DNA from: Sutcliffiella cohnii
GTDB lineage: Bacteria > Bacillota > Bacilli > Bacillales > Bacillaceae_I
Direction of reading: 5' to 3'
NCBI RefSeq assembly: GCF_002250055.1
Contig: NZ_CP018866.1
Span: 860,501-924,500, forward strand
DNA length: 64,000 nucleotides
Shown here: positions 43,246 to 53,746 of the stretch, piece after piece
Numbering within the stretch: the stretch's first letter is position 1
How the letters are laid out: every line of letters starts with the position of its first letter
The notes under the pieces: model-generated
Seen by the model: only the letters and a program-made list of their open reading frames with translations
Told to the model about the DNA's origin: nothing
The model's database searches: none
Position numbers and translations under genes: made by a program

Positions 43246-44118
43246 GTGTCAATGATAGCGCTTCCGATTCCGCCATTCCCAACCTTTATTACTGGAGGTC
43301 AATACTTTGCTCAAAAAGGGACTAGACATTTCCATCGAACTTTTCCTGTTTTTGATTTGTTATATGTAAGAAAAGGGATGCTATTTTTGCAAGAAGAGAA
43401 TAGACAATATGATATTGGACCTGGTCAATATTTAATATTAGTACCGGATACAGAGCATAAAGGATATAGAGATTGTGAAGAAGAGACAGATGTTATTTGG
43501 TTACATTTTACCGTACCGCTTCATAATCATTTAATTGTCAAAGATCAAGCAATTGATTGGTCTTATGTTTACAAAAAAGAGGCAACTTTTACGGAGCCTG
43601 CAGAATATAGCTTTCTTATTCCACAATTTGGACAATTAAAGAGAAAAGATATAATGGAGCAACATTTACAGCAACTTATCCAAACTGATAAAGAACAAGA
43701 TCATTCACCAGACGATTATTTGCAAAAACAACTTGCTTTTTCTGAACTTTTTATCCAATTGCAAAGAGAAGCCTTCTCCATCCCGACTGCAACCGAAAAG
43801 GTTTGTGAAAAAGCGATGAAATATATTCAAGATTATTTTCAATCGCCATTTAAAATGAAAAAGTTAAGTGAAGAACTAATGTTTCATCCGGATTATATTA
43901 CGAGGTGTATGCAAAAAACGATCGGAATGACTCCAGTTCAATATGTAACGTATTATCGATTGAATCTTGCTAAGAGAATGCTGGTGCAATCAGATGAGAA
44001 GGTTGCTACTATTGCAAAAGAAGTTGGAATTGATGATGTAACGTATTTTTCTAAGCTGTTCAAAAAAGAAGAAGGACTCACACCGCTGGAATATCGCCGA
44101 TTAGTTAGAAGGGAATAA
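43246..44118 (+). CDS. AraC family transcriptional regulator
   Basis: A 290-residue regulator. The N-terminal 140 residues form a cupin (AraC_binding) domain: HRTFPVFDLLYVRKGMLFLQ, then YDIGPGQYLILVPDTEH. The C-terminal 100 residues are two helix-turn-helix motifs: KKLSEELMFHPDYITRCMQK and VATIAKEVGIDDVTYFSKLF, ending KKEEGLTPLEYRR. It probably senses a sugar or small molecule. GTG 43246 lies 8 bases after GAGG; GTG 43237 and ATG 43252 are alternatives. Neighbours are the divergent MATE gene and the convergent GH13 enzyme. Confidence 0.85.
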   Translation: MSMIALPIPPFPTFITGGQYFAQKGTRHFHRTFPVFDLLYVRKGMLFLQEENRQYDIGPGQYLILVPDTEHKGYRDCEEETDVIWLHFTVPLHNHLIVKDQAIDWSYVYKKEATFTEPAEYSFLIPQFGQLKRKDIMEQHLQQLIQTDKEQDHSPDDYLQKQLAFSELFIQLQREAFSIPTATEKVCEKAMKYIQDYFQSPFKMKKLSEELMFHPDYITRCMQKTIGMTPVQYVTYYRLNLAKRMLVQSDEKVATIAKEVGIDDVTYFSKLFKKEEGLTPLEYRRLVRRE

Positions 44119-44151
44119 TAATATTTTTTGAACCCTAACTAGGATAACGTA

Positions 44152-44191
44152 TAAAAAAGTCCTAAAAGTCAGTTTTACTGACTTTTAGGAC
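44152..44191 (-). terminator. Terminator after the GH13 gene
   Basis: GTCCTAAAAGTCAGT pairs with ACTGACTTTTAGGAC; on the minus strand TTTTTTATACG follows. Confidence 0.9.
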
Positions 44192-44204
44192 AGCCCCGAA
44201 AATA

Positions 44205-45980
<1,776 letters not shown>

Positions 45981-45988
45981 TTATATAA

Positions 45989-46002
45989 TGCAAGCGATTG
46001 CA
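45989..46002 (-). promoter_or_regulatory. LacI/CcpA-type operator upstream of the GH13 gene
   Basis: TGCAAGCGATTGCA fits the cre pattern TGNAARCGNWWNCA at every position and is nearly palindromic. It lies between the GH13 start and its promoter region, fitting repression by the local LacI protein or CcpA. The rest of 46003-46176 is AT-rich with no gene. Confidence 0.7.
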
Positions 46003-46176
46003 TTTTTTGAGAAAAAAATGGTTGAATATATTCATTGCCATTTCATTCAACATAAGAGTAGTGAAAAAAGAAAAGAAAGTCAATGTAAGAACAATAAAAT
46101 ATTCTATTAAAATATAATTAATAGTAGTAATAATCTATTGTTCTATTAATCTTCAAAAATTTTTAATAAAAATTGC

Positions 46177-46204
46177 TTGTCAATTGGGCAAAAGCATGTA
46201 TAAT
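46177..46204 (+). promoter_or_regulatory. Sigma-A promoter of the maltodextrin operon
   Basis: TTGTCA and TATAAT are 16 bases apart, and the operators begin about 9 bases after the expected transcription start. Confidence 0.65.
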
Positions 46205-46219
46205 TAAAAGTGTAAGTTA

Positions 46220-46285
46220 TGCAATCGTTTTCACTAACTAATGTAAGCGATTAAATTCGTCTTCATGAAAGTGCAAACGTTTGTA
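46220..46285 (+). promoter_or_regulatory. Three operator-like sites in the maltodextrin operon leader
   Basis: TGCAATCGTTTTCA (46220), TGTAAGCGATTAAA (46242) and TGCAAACGTTTGTA (46272) each match the LacI/CcpA operator with one to three mismatches. Spacing is 22 and 30 bases. All lie downstream of the promoter, which suggests repression by blocking transcription. Confidence 0.55.
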
Positions 46286-46328
46286 CAAAATATATTAGAA
46301 ATCATTTTTTAATGACGGAGGGGTCAAA

Positions 46329-47609
46329 ATGAAAAAGTTTTTAGCGATGATGATGGTTGCTATTCTTACATTAGGTGTTCTTGCAGCTTGTGGACCACAA
46401 CGTGACACAAACGAAGGAACGAATAATGGTGGAGAAGGCACGACTACAGAGGGTACAGACAAGCCCGAATCACTAGCTATCTGGGTTAACGACCAAGATG
46501 AGCAAAGTGCAGCATTAGAGCAAATTTTAAAAGCTTATGAAGAAGAAACAGGTATTGAAGTTAAAATGACTAAAATGTCTATGCTTGATCAGTTAGATGC
46601 TCTTGAGTTAGATGCAGCTGCTGGAAGAGGTCCAGACGTATTTTACCAACCTCATGACCGTTTAGGTGATATGGCTATTAAAGGTATCGCAGCTCCAGTA
46701 GACTTAGGTGACGATGCTAACCTTTATAGCGAAACAGCTATCAATGCTTTAACATTTGATGGAGAAGTTTATGGAGTACCACAAGTTATTGAAACTTACG
46801 GTATTTTCTACAACAAAGATTTAGTTTCTGAAGAAGAAATTAAAACAATTGAAGGATTAATGGAAGTTGCAGAAGCTCAAACAGATGCAGCTAATAACAA
46901 ATTTGGTTTCGTAATGAACGCTACAGATTTCTATTTCACATACCCATTCCTTTCTGGATACGGTGGTTATGTATTTGAAATTACAGAAGATGGTTTTAAT
47001 TCAGCTAACATCGGTTTAGATAATGAAGGTGCTGTTAAAGGTGGAGAACTTATCCAAACTTGGTATGCGAACGACTATATGAACCGTTCTATTACGGATG
47101 ACTTCATGAATGACCAATTCCAAAATGGTAATATCGCTGCTGTTTTAACAGGTCCATGGAGAATAGCACAGTACAAAGAGGCGCTTGGAGATAAATTAGG
47201 TTCCACTACTCTTCCAGAATTAGATGGAACAGTTGCTCCTTCTTTCGTAGGTGTTAAAGCTTGGTTTGTAAACGCTTATTCTAAAAACCAAGAATGGGCT
47301 GTAGACTTAATGAAATTTATTACGAAGCATGAAAATGCAATGAAATATTATGAAATGGCTGGAGAAATGCCTGCATTACAAACAGCATTAGAGAGTGATG
47401 AAATCGTAAACGACGAAATTATGGCTGCTTTTGCTGAACAAACACAATACGGCCAGCCTATGCCTAACATCCCACAAATGTCTCAAGTTTGGGAGCCAGT
47501 GGCAAACGCATTAGGTTTCATTGCTGATGGTGACGATCCACAAGAAGTGCTTGAAGAAGCAGTACAACAAATTAAAGATCGTATCCAAGCTAGTGGTGGA
47601 GGCAACTAA
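46329..47609 (+). CDS. mdxE: Maltodextrin ABC transporter substrate-binding lipoprotein
   Basis: A 426-residue lipoprotein (lipobox VLAAC at residues 18-22, then a Gly/Thr/Glu linker) of the type I carbohydrate-binding family. It shows LAIWVNDQDEQ, GRGPDVFYQPHDRLG, EVYGVPQVIETYGIFYNKDL and FQNGNIAAVLTGPWRI, which are MalE-type features. It captures maltodextrins released by the amylase encoded in the same cluster. GGAGGGG lies upstream of the ATG. A hairpin separates it from the permease genes. Confidence 0.92.
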   Translation: MKKFLAMMMVAILTLGVLAACGPQRDTNEGTNNGGEGTTTEGTDKPESLAIWVNDQDEQSAALEQILKAYEEETGIEVKMTKMSMLDQLDALELDAAAGRGPDVFYQPHDRLGDMAIKGIAAPVDLGDDANLYSETAINALTFDGEVYGVPQVIETYGIFYNKDLVSEEEIKTIEGLMEVAEAQTDAANNKFGFVMNATDFYFTYPFLSGYGGYVFEITEDGFNSANIGLDNEGAVKGGELIQTWYANDYMNRSITDDFMNDQFQNGNIAAVLTGPWRIAQYKEALGDKLGSTTLPELDGTVAPSFVGVKAWFVNAYSKNQEWAVDLMKFITKHENAMKYYEMAGEMPALQTALESDEIVNDEIMAAFAEQTQYGQPMPNIPQMSQVWEPVANALGFIADGDDPQEVLEEAVQQIKDRIQASGGGN

Positions 47610-47622
47610 GTAATACAGAAAG

Positions 47623-47658
47623 GTGGATAGAAGGGAGCGAACACTCCGTTCTATCCAC
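47623..47658 (+). promoter_or_regulatory. Intercistronic hairpin between mdxE and mdxF
   Basis: GTGGATAGAA pairs with TTCTATCCAC, with an inner GGAG/CTCC pairing. The T-tract is weak, so it likely reduces but does not stop readthrough and protects the mdxE 3' end. Confidence 0.55.
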
Positions 47659-47684
47659 TATTATTCTTTAAAGGAGGATCTAAA

Positions 47685-48977
47685 ATGTCTGGCGAACTAT
47701 CAGCAAAAACAAGTAAGCATAACCCAACGTTAGCCATGATCCTTTCTATTTTATTTGCAGGGTTAGGACAAATTTATAACCGCAGATATTTGAAAGGTAT
47801 TCTTTTTATCGTTATACAGGCATCATTTTTAATTACATTCTTTGACTTTATCAACATTGGATTTTGGGGTTTAATTACGCTAGGTGAAATTCCAATGGTA
47901 GACCACTCCGTCTTTTTACTTATACAAGGGTTAGTATCCGTTATTGTTGTCGTTATTTTCGGTACTCTCTATATTTTTAATATTTTAGATGCAAAGAAAA
48001 ATGCACAAAACATAAAACAAGGGATTCCGAATCCAACCGTTAAAGATGCGTTAAAAAAGTTTTATGACAATGGATTCCCATATTTCATGGTTATTCCTGG
48101 GCTACTACTATTATTATTTGTTGTAGTATTACCTTTATTGTTCATGGTTTCATTAGCATTTACAGATTACAACTTATACAATTCCCCACCAAGAAACTTA
48201 TTAAGCTGGGTAGGGTTTCAAAATTTCATAGACCTGGTATCGTTACCACTTTGGAAAGATACGTTCTTTAGCGTATTTGCTTGGACGATTACTTGGACAT
48301 TAGTTGCAACAACGTTACAAGTGGCCTTAGGGTTATTTTTAGCATTAATCGTAAATGACCCACGTGTGAAATTCAAACGTACAATTCGTACGATTTTAAT
48401 TTTACCTTGGGCTGTACCAGCGTTCGTAACCATTTTAATCTTCTCAGCAATGTTTAACGATCGTTACGGAGCAATTAATAATGAGATTTTAAGTACATTT
48501 AATATTATGATTCCGTGGTTAACAGACCCATTTTGGGCAAAAGTAGCATTAATAATGATTCAAACTTGGTTAGGATTCCCGTTCGTTTTCGCTCTATTTA
48601 CTGGGGTTCTACAAAGTATTTCGAAAGATTGGTACGAAGCTGCTGATGTGGATGGCGGAACACGTTTCCAAAAGTTCCGTTTCATTACGTTACCACACGT
48701 ACTTTATGCAACAGCACCACTACTAATTATGCAATATGCTGGAAACTTTAATAACTTTAATATTATTTACTTATTCAACCAAGGTGGCCCAGCTGTTCGT
48801 GGTCAAGATGCCGGTGGTACGGACATTCTAATCTCTTGGGTATATAAACTTACGTTCGAGTCATTTAACTACAATATGGCAGCAGCAATCTCGATTATAC
48901 TAGGACTTATTGTTGCAGGATTTGCTTTCTTCCAATTCCGTCGAACTCGTTCGTTTAAAGAGGAGGGCAATATCTAA
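47685..48977 (+). CDS. mdxF: Maltodextrin ABC transporter permease, MalF/MdxF type
   Basis: A 430-residue membrane permease. The first 115 residues include LFAGLGQIYNRRYLKGILFI (similar to small TM2-like segments) and two helices that many Gram-positive MdxF proteins also have. The permease domain starts at about 130 with the periplasmic-loop start FTDYNLYNSPP, and the EAA loop reads EAADVDGGTRFQKFRFITLP. It pairs with MalG. AAAGGAGG lies upstream of the start. No ATPase gene is present here; in Bacillus the shared ATPase MsmX is encoded elsewhere. Confidence 0.92.
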   Translation: MSGELSAKTSKHNPTLAMILSILFAGLGQIYNRRYLKGILFIVIQASFLITFFDFINIGFWGLITLGEIPMVDHSVFLLIQGLVSVIVVVIFGTLYIFNILDAKKNAQNIKQGIPNPTVKDALKKFYDNGFPYFMVIPGLLLLLFVVVLPLLFMVSLAFTDYNLYNSPPRNLLSWVGFQNFIDLVSLPLWKDTFFSVFAWTITWTLVATTLQVALGLFLALIVNDPRVKFKRTIRTILILPWAVPAFVTILIFSAMFNDRYGAINNEILSTFNIMIPWLTDPFWAKVALIMIQTWLGFPFVFALFTGVLQSISKDWYEAADVDGGTRFQKFRFITLPHVLYATAPLLIMQYAGNFNNFNIIYLFNQGGPAVRGQDAGGTDILISWVYKLTFESFNYNMAAAISIILGLIVAGFAFFQFRRTRSFKEEGNI

Positions 48978-49819
48978 TGAGCAGAAAATTAAAATCGCGG
49001 ATTGAAGTGTCATTAATTTATCTATTCATCGGATTTATGGCCATAATTATTGCCTATCCTTTGCTCTGGACAATCGGAATTTCATTAAATCCAGGTACAA
49101 GTTTATATAGTGCTTCCATCATTCCTGAAAACTGGTCTCTAGAACATTATAAATGGTTGTTTACGGATCCAAACAGTGATTATTTAACTTGGTACAAAAA
49201 TAGTGTCATTGTGGCCGTTGCAAATGCGTTTTTCTCTGTAGTAATAACAGCTTTTGTTGCATATGCATTTTCTCGCTATCGCTTCAAAGGTAGAACATAT
49301 GGTTTGTATGCATTTTTACTACTTCAAATGTTCCCAGCTTTAATGGCGATGGTTGCGTTGTACATTTTATTAAACATGTTAGGGTTATTAGATACTTTAA
49401 CAGGATTAATATTAATTTATGTAGGTGGACAAATTCCGTTTAACGCTTGGTTAGTGAAAGGGTATTTCGATACAATTCCGAAAGAACTGGATGAAGCAGC
49501 AAGAATGGATGGAGCAGGACATTTCGGAGTATTCTTTAAAATAATGTTACCACTAGCGAAACCGATTCTAGCAGTTGTAGCACTATTTAATTTCATGGCA
49601 CCATTTACTGATTTCTTACTGCCACGAATTATTTTAAGAAATCCTGAAAATTACACTTTAGCATTAGGTTTATTCAACTTTATTGCTGACCAGTTTGCAA
49701 ACAATTTTACAAGATTTGCTGCAGGTTCGATTTTAATTGCTATACCGATTGCGTTAGTATTCTTATTTTTACAACGTTACCTCATTTCAGGTTTAACGGC
49801 TGGTGGAACGAAAGGTTAA
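48977..49819 (+). CDS. mdxG: Maltodextrin ABC transporter permease, MalG/MdxG type
   Basis: A 280-residue permease with six hydrophobic segments. It has YPLLWTIGISLNPG near the start, KNSVIVAVANAFFSV at the domain start, and the EAA loop ELDEAARMDGAGHFGVFFKI; the C-terminal ISGLTAGGTKG is a MalG signature. Its ATG overlaps the mdxF stop by one base (TAATG), indicating strict co-translation. Confidence 0.93.
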   Translation: MSRKLKSRIEVSLIYLFIGFMAIIIAYPLLWTIGISLNPGTSLYSASIIPENWSLEHYKWLFTDPNSDYLTWYKNSVIVAVANAFFSVVITAFVAYAFSRYRFKGRTYGLYAFLLLQMFPALMAMVALYILLNMLGLLDTLTGLILIYVGGQIPFNAWLVKGYFDTIPKELDEAARMDGAGHFGVFFKIMLPLAKPILAVVALFNFMAPFTDFLLPRIILRNPENYTLALGLFNFIADQFANNFTRFAAGSILIAIPIALVFLFLQRYLISGLTAGGTKG

Positions 49820-49873
49820 TAGTATATAATCGTTATTGGACTATAAAAACGATTGTAAAGGAGGGAAACGGAA

Positions 49874-51418
49874 ATGAAGAAAAGAGTATTATTGCTCATT
49901 CTCGTTCCGTTTCTTCTTTTTTCTAGCTTCAACGCTCCTAGTGTACAAGCAGAAAAGGAAGAACATGCATGGCAAGATGAGATTATTTATTTTATTATGA
50001 CTGACCGATGGAATAATGGGGATACGAGTAACGATTATGAAGTAGATCGAAATGATCCAAAAGCATACCACGGTGGGGACTTTAAAGGAATTATGGACCG
50101 ATTAGATTATATTAGTGATATGGGCTTCACGGCTATTTGGTTAACTCCTATCGTGAAAAATGAAAGTGGTGGCTATCATGGATATTGGGCAGAAGACTTT
50201 TATGAAGTAGAAGAGCATTTCGGAACGTTAGAAGAGTTTAAGCAATTAGTAGAAGAAGCACATAAACGCGATATAAAAGTCATCGTGGATTTAGTCGTGA
50301 ATCATACAGGATATGAACATGAATGGTTAAATGATCCTGAAAAGGAAGATTGGTTTAACCCGAATCGGAACATTTCTGATTGGACTAACCAAGAGCAAGT
50401 AGAAAGAGGCTGGATTTACGGGTTACCTGACTTAAATCAGGACAACCCAGAAGTAAGAGAATATTTACTTGATATGGCGAAATGGTGGATTGAAGAAACA
50501 AATATAGACGGTTATCGACTTGATACAGTGAAACATGTACCAAAATCATTTTGGGAAGAGTTTACAAAAGAAGTGAAATCGGTAAAAGAAGACTTTTTCT
50601 TAATTGGAGAGGTGTGGGACACAGATCCAAGATATGTAGCTGCTTATGAAGAAACTGGGATAGATTCGTTCGTTGATTTTGCATTATATAACGAAATCTC
50701 TCGTGTTTTTTCTAAACCTAACGAATCACTAGGAAGATTAGATACGATTTATGCTCATAACTCGACGTATTTTTCTAATCCTAATATGTTAGGGACGTTC
50801 ATTGATAATCATGATGTAGAACGATTTACAAGAGTTGCGTTAAGAAATGAAGAATATCCAGTAACGCGAATAAAATTAGCATTATCTTACTTATATACAG
50901 CACCAGGTATACCGATTATGTATTACGGTACGGAAATAGCATTAGATGGTGGGGAAGATCCAGATAACAGACGTGATATGACATTCCGTGCAGATAAAGA
51001 GTTAATTGAATATATTAGCCGATTAGCAGAAATTCGTAAAATGCATCCCGCATTAACGAAAGGTACTTTCGAATTACTTCATGATGACGGGGGATACGCC
51101 ATTTTTAAAAGACAATATGAAGACGAAATGGCCATAATTGCGATTAATAATTCAACAGGAACAAAAATTGGTGACATTCCAGAAGAAGTTATCGGTGAAA
51201 ACAAGGAGCTTAGAGGCTTTTTAAATGACGAACTAATTCGTTCTACTAATGGAGTATATAAAGTAGGATTAGATCGTGATATGGTTGAAATCTATAATGT
51301 AACTGAAGATTCAGGATTAAACTATTTATTCCTCGGCACAATGGTATTTATTTACGGTGGTTTTGCAGCACTTGTTATTTTCTTAGTGAGAAGAAGAAAA
51401 AAGAAAAGTAAAGAATAA
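49874..51418 (+). CDS. Extracellular alpha-amylase with C-terminal membrane anchor
   Basis: This 514-residue GH13 enzyme carries a signal peptide (residues 1-26, cleaved after VQA). It shows GFTAIWLTPI, VVDLVVNHTG-type region I (DLVVNHTG), DGYRLDTVKHV with the nucleophile Asp, LIGEVWDT with the acid/base Glu and FIDNHDVERF with the third acid. After the C-terminal beta domain comes a hydrophobic stretch at residues 484-504 followed by RRRKKKSKE. This looks like a stop-transfer anchor that would keep the enzyme on the outer face of the membrane, beside the importer. No starch-binding domain was seen. Last gene of the operon. Confidence 0.9.
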   Translation: MKKRVLLLILVPFLLFSSFNAPSVQAEKEEHAWQDEIIYFIMTDRWNNGDTSNDYEVDRNDPKAYHGGDFKGIMDRLDYISDMGFTAIWLTPIVKNESGGYHGYWAEDFYEVEEHFGTLEEFKQLVEEAHKRDIKVIVDLVVNHTGYEHEWLNDPEKEDWFNPNRNISDWTNQEQVERGWIYGLPDLNQDNPEVREYLLDMAKWWIEETNIDGYRLDTVKHVPKSFWEEFTKEVKSVKEDFFLIGEVWDTDPRYVAAYEETGIDSFVDFALYNEISRVFSKPNESLGRLDTIYAHNSTYFSNPNMLGTFIDNHDVERFTRVALRNEEYPVTRIKLALSYLYTAPGIPIMYYGTEIALDGGEDPDNRRDMTFRADKELIEYISRLAEIRKMHPALTKGTFELLHDDGGYAIFKRQYEDEMAIIAINNSTGTKIGDIPEEVIGENKELRGFLNDELIRSTNGVYKVGLDRDMVEIYNVTEDSGLNYLFLGTMVFIYGGFAALVIFLVRRRKKKSKE

Positions 51419-51425
51419 AAAGATG

Positions 51426-51452
51426 GCGGAGCAAATTCTCGTTTGCTCCGTT
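51426..51452 (+). terminator. Terminator-like hairpin after the amylase gene
   Basis: CGGAGCAAA and TTTGCTCCG form a nine-base-pair stem; only a weak T-tract follows. Confidence 0.6.
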
Positions 51453-51500
51453 CATGTAAATTGTGGAAGATTTTTATGTTTATGATTAGAGGACTAAAAA

Positions 51501-51514
51501 TGAAAGCGTGTGCA
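51501..51514 (+). promoter_or_regulatory. cre-like site upstream of the LacI regulator gene
   Basis: TGAAAGCGTGTGCA matches TGNAARCGNWWNCA at all but one position. It may mediate autoregulation or CcpA control of the regulator gene. The remaining bases between 51453 and 51695 show no clear gene. Confidence 0.4.
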
Positions 51515-51695
51515 ACTCATTGCTAAGCTTGATTCTTTTATTACCAGGTACTAACTGGTCGTTGTTTTACAAAATCAACCAACGAAGTTATTGTGCAAAA
51601 AGGAAAAAATAATTGTATGCTTTCTAAATTATATATTGTACTATATAGAAAAATCTAAAAACTATTGGGGTTATACGAAAGGGAGAGGTTCGTGC

Positions 51696-52736
51696 ATGGC
51701 AGTTACGATTAAAGATGTAGCTAAAGTAGCGAATGTAGCACCTTCAACTGTTTCACGAGTCATAGCTAATAGCCCTCGTATTAGTGAGAAAACAAAAAGG
51801 AAAGTTAGGGAAGCGATGAAAGAACTCGGGTATCATCCGAATTTCATTGCGAGAAGTTTAGCGAATCAATCTACGAAAGTACTCGGGGTAGTAATGCCTG
51901 GAGCTGTAGATAAGACGTTTCAAAACCCCTTTTTCCCAGAAGTGTTACGTGGGATAAGTACAGCTGCTCATCATAAGCAGTATGCTATTCAGTTATCGAC
52001 GGGTGTAACAGATGATGAAATTTTAGACGGTGTCATACAAATGGTTCAAGGAAAAAGAGTGGACGGAATCATTTTGTTATATTCGAAAGTGGAGGATAAG
52101 GTTTTAAAGTACTTAGTAAAAAACAAATTCCCTTTTGTTGTAGTGGGAAAACCATTTACCCACGAGGAGGAAATTACTCACGTAGATAATGATAATTATC
52201 GAGCTGCAAAGGAAGCGACGGAGCATTTAATAAAACTAGGTCATCATTCCATTGCCTTTGTAGGAGGAAGTGTGAACTTAGTTGTAACGATAGATCGTTT
52301 GCTTGGCTATGAAAAAGCGATAAGGAATGTTGGTATTCCTTTTAAAGATGAATATATCGTTCATGAAGAATTTTTAAAAGAAGGTGGACAAGAAGCAATT
52401 AGAGAGTTGCTTTCTTTAGATGAACCACCTACTGCTTTAGTAGTTGCTGACGATTTAATGGCATTAGGTATTTTAAATACGCTACATGAAATGGGTATTA
52501 GTGTCCCAGGGCAAATTTCCATTGTTAGCTTTAATAATTTATTACTTTCAGAAGTCTCGAGGCCACCTTTAACGTCAGTAGATATAAATATTTATCAACT
52601 CGGATTCCAAGCGACTAAAACATTGATTGATATTGTTTCTGACTCAGACGAACCGATAAAACGAATTACGATACCGCATAAAATGATCGTTAGACAAACA
52701 TGTCAACAATTTAATAAGGAAATGGTGGAAAGCTAG
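51696..52736 (+). CDS. LacI family transcriptional regulator of the maltodextrin cluster
   Basis: A 346-residue repressor. The N-terminal helix-turn-helix reads TIKDVAKVANVAPSTVSRVI, followed by the hinge helix LGYHPNFIARSLANQST. The rest is the PBP type I effector domain, with VLGVVMPGA and TALVVADDLMALG. It resembles MalR/MdxR-type repressors and most likely binds the TGCAAnCGnTTGCA-like sites near 46.0-46.3 kb. Start at ATG 51696 after GGGAGAGG; the longer frame to 51591 adds an N-terminus not seen in LacI proteins. Confidence 0.9.
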   Translation: MAVTIKDVAKVANVAPSTVSRVIANSPRISEKTKRKVREAMKELGYHPNFIARSLANQSTKVLGVVMPGAVDKTFQNPFFPEVLRGISTAAHHKQYAIQLSTGVTDDEILDGVIQMVQGKRVDGIILLYSKVEDKVLKYLVKNKFPFVVVGKPFTHEEEITHVDNDNYRAAKEATEHLIKLGHHSIAFVGGSVNLVVTIDRLLGYEKAIRNVGIPFKDEYIVHEEFLKEGGQEAIRELLSLDEPPTALVVADDLMALGILNTLHEMGISVPGQISIVSFNNLLLSEVSRPPLTSVDINIYQLGFQATKTLIDIVSDSDEPIKRITIPHKMIVRQTCQQFNKEMVES

Positions 52737-52766
52737 TCCGACACGAAGGAGACTAGCTTTTTTACA
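52730..52766 (+). terminator. Terminator after the LacI regulator gene
   Basis: AAAGCTAGTC and GACTAGCTTT pair, and TTTTA follows. Confidence 0.88.
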
Positions 52767-52772
52767 TATGCA

Positions 52773-53642
52773 TTACCCGCTAACAGCAGTTCCACCATTT
52801 ACATGTAACATTTGTCCCGTCATATAAGAAGAATCATCGCTAGCGAGTAAAAGGTAGCTCGGTGCTAATTCAACTGGTTGACCAGGGCGTCCCATCGGTG
52901 TGTTCGCTCCAAAGCTTTTTACTTTTTCGCTATTAAACGTAGAAGGAATTAACGGTGTCCATATTGGACCAGGTGCTACACCGTTAACACGTATTCCTTT
53001 TGTGACTAGTTGTTTCGCTAAAGAACGAGTAAAGGTGACGACAGCACCTTTCGTACTTGAATAGTCTAATAACGTTTCATTTCCTTCATATGCGGTAACG
53101 GAGGCTGTATTAATAATCGTACTACCAGCTGTCATATAAGGTAATGCCGCCTTGGTAAGGTAGAAGAACGAAAAGATATTTGTCCTAAAAGTTCGTTCAA
53201 GTTGTGCACTTGTTATATCTTCAATGCTATTCTGTGGATGCTGTTCGGCAGCATTATTAATTAAAATATCAATTCGAGAGTATTGCTTTATCGTTTCATC
53301 TACGATGTGTTGACAAAACTCTTCTTGCCCTACGTCACCAGCTAATAATAAACATTGTTGCCCTTGTTTCTCAACTGCTTCTTTCGTTTTTTGGGCATCA
53401 TCATGTTCGTTTAAATAAACGATTACAACAGTTGCTCCTTCTTTCGCAAAAAGGACAGATACCGCTCTACCAATCCCGCTATCTCCACCAGTAATGATAG
53501 CAACTTTACCTTTCAACTTATCGCTACTTTTATAGTTTTTATCTTCCCAAACTGGTAGTGGATTCATTTCTGACTCTATTCCAGGTTGTTTATTTTGTTG
53601 TTGAGGTGGTAACGTCTGCTTTTCATTATTAGAACTTGTCAT
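52773..53642 (-). CDS. SDR family oxidoreductase, general-stress type (YdaD/YhdF-like)
   Basis: This 289-residue protein has a polar, Gln-rich N-terminal extension of about 40 residues before the Rossmann domain. The cofactor motif is TGGDSGIGRA, the NNAAEQHPQ loop replaces NNAG, and the active site has NTASVTAYEG and YSSTKGA. Such extended SDRs (B. subtilis YdaD, YhdF, YhxC) belong to the general stress group; the substrate is unknown. TGGAGGTG is the ribosome binding site. No clear sigma-B promoter was found. Confidence 0.85.
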   Translation of the reverse strand: MTSSNNEKQTLPPQQQNKQPGIESEMNPLPVWEDKNYKSSDKLKGKVAIITGGDSGIGRAVSVLFAKEGATVVIVYLNEHDDAQKTKEAVEKQGQQCLLLAGDVGQEEFCQHIVDETIKQYSRIDILINNAAEQHPQNSIEDITSAQLERTFRTNIFSFFYLTKAALPYMTAGSTIINTASVTAYEGNETLLDYSSTKGAVVTFTRSLAKQLVTKGIRVNGVAPGPIWTPLIPSTFNSEKVKSFGANTPMGRPGQPVELAPSYLLLASDDSSYMTGQMLHVNGGTAVSG

Positions 53643-53746
53643 TTTAAAGCACCTCCATCATTTAATCATTAACGTAGTATGAGGAAAAAATGGTGAAATT
53701 ATGCTACCCTTAAAATATTAACGGAATGAAGCAAGGGGGATTGCAA

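Noticed and set aside
51453-51695. Short peptide gene between the amylase and LacI genes
   Set aside because: Only a 16-codon frame with a weak upstream site is present, with no sign of conservation.
53643-53746. Sigma-B promoter for the stress-type SDR gene
   Set aside because: A GGGTAG exists on the minus strand but no GTTT-type -35 at 12-15 bases, and it would overlap the start of the neighbouring gene.
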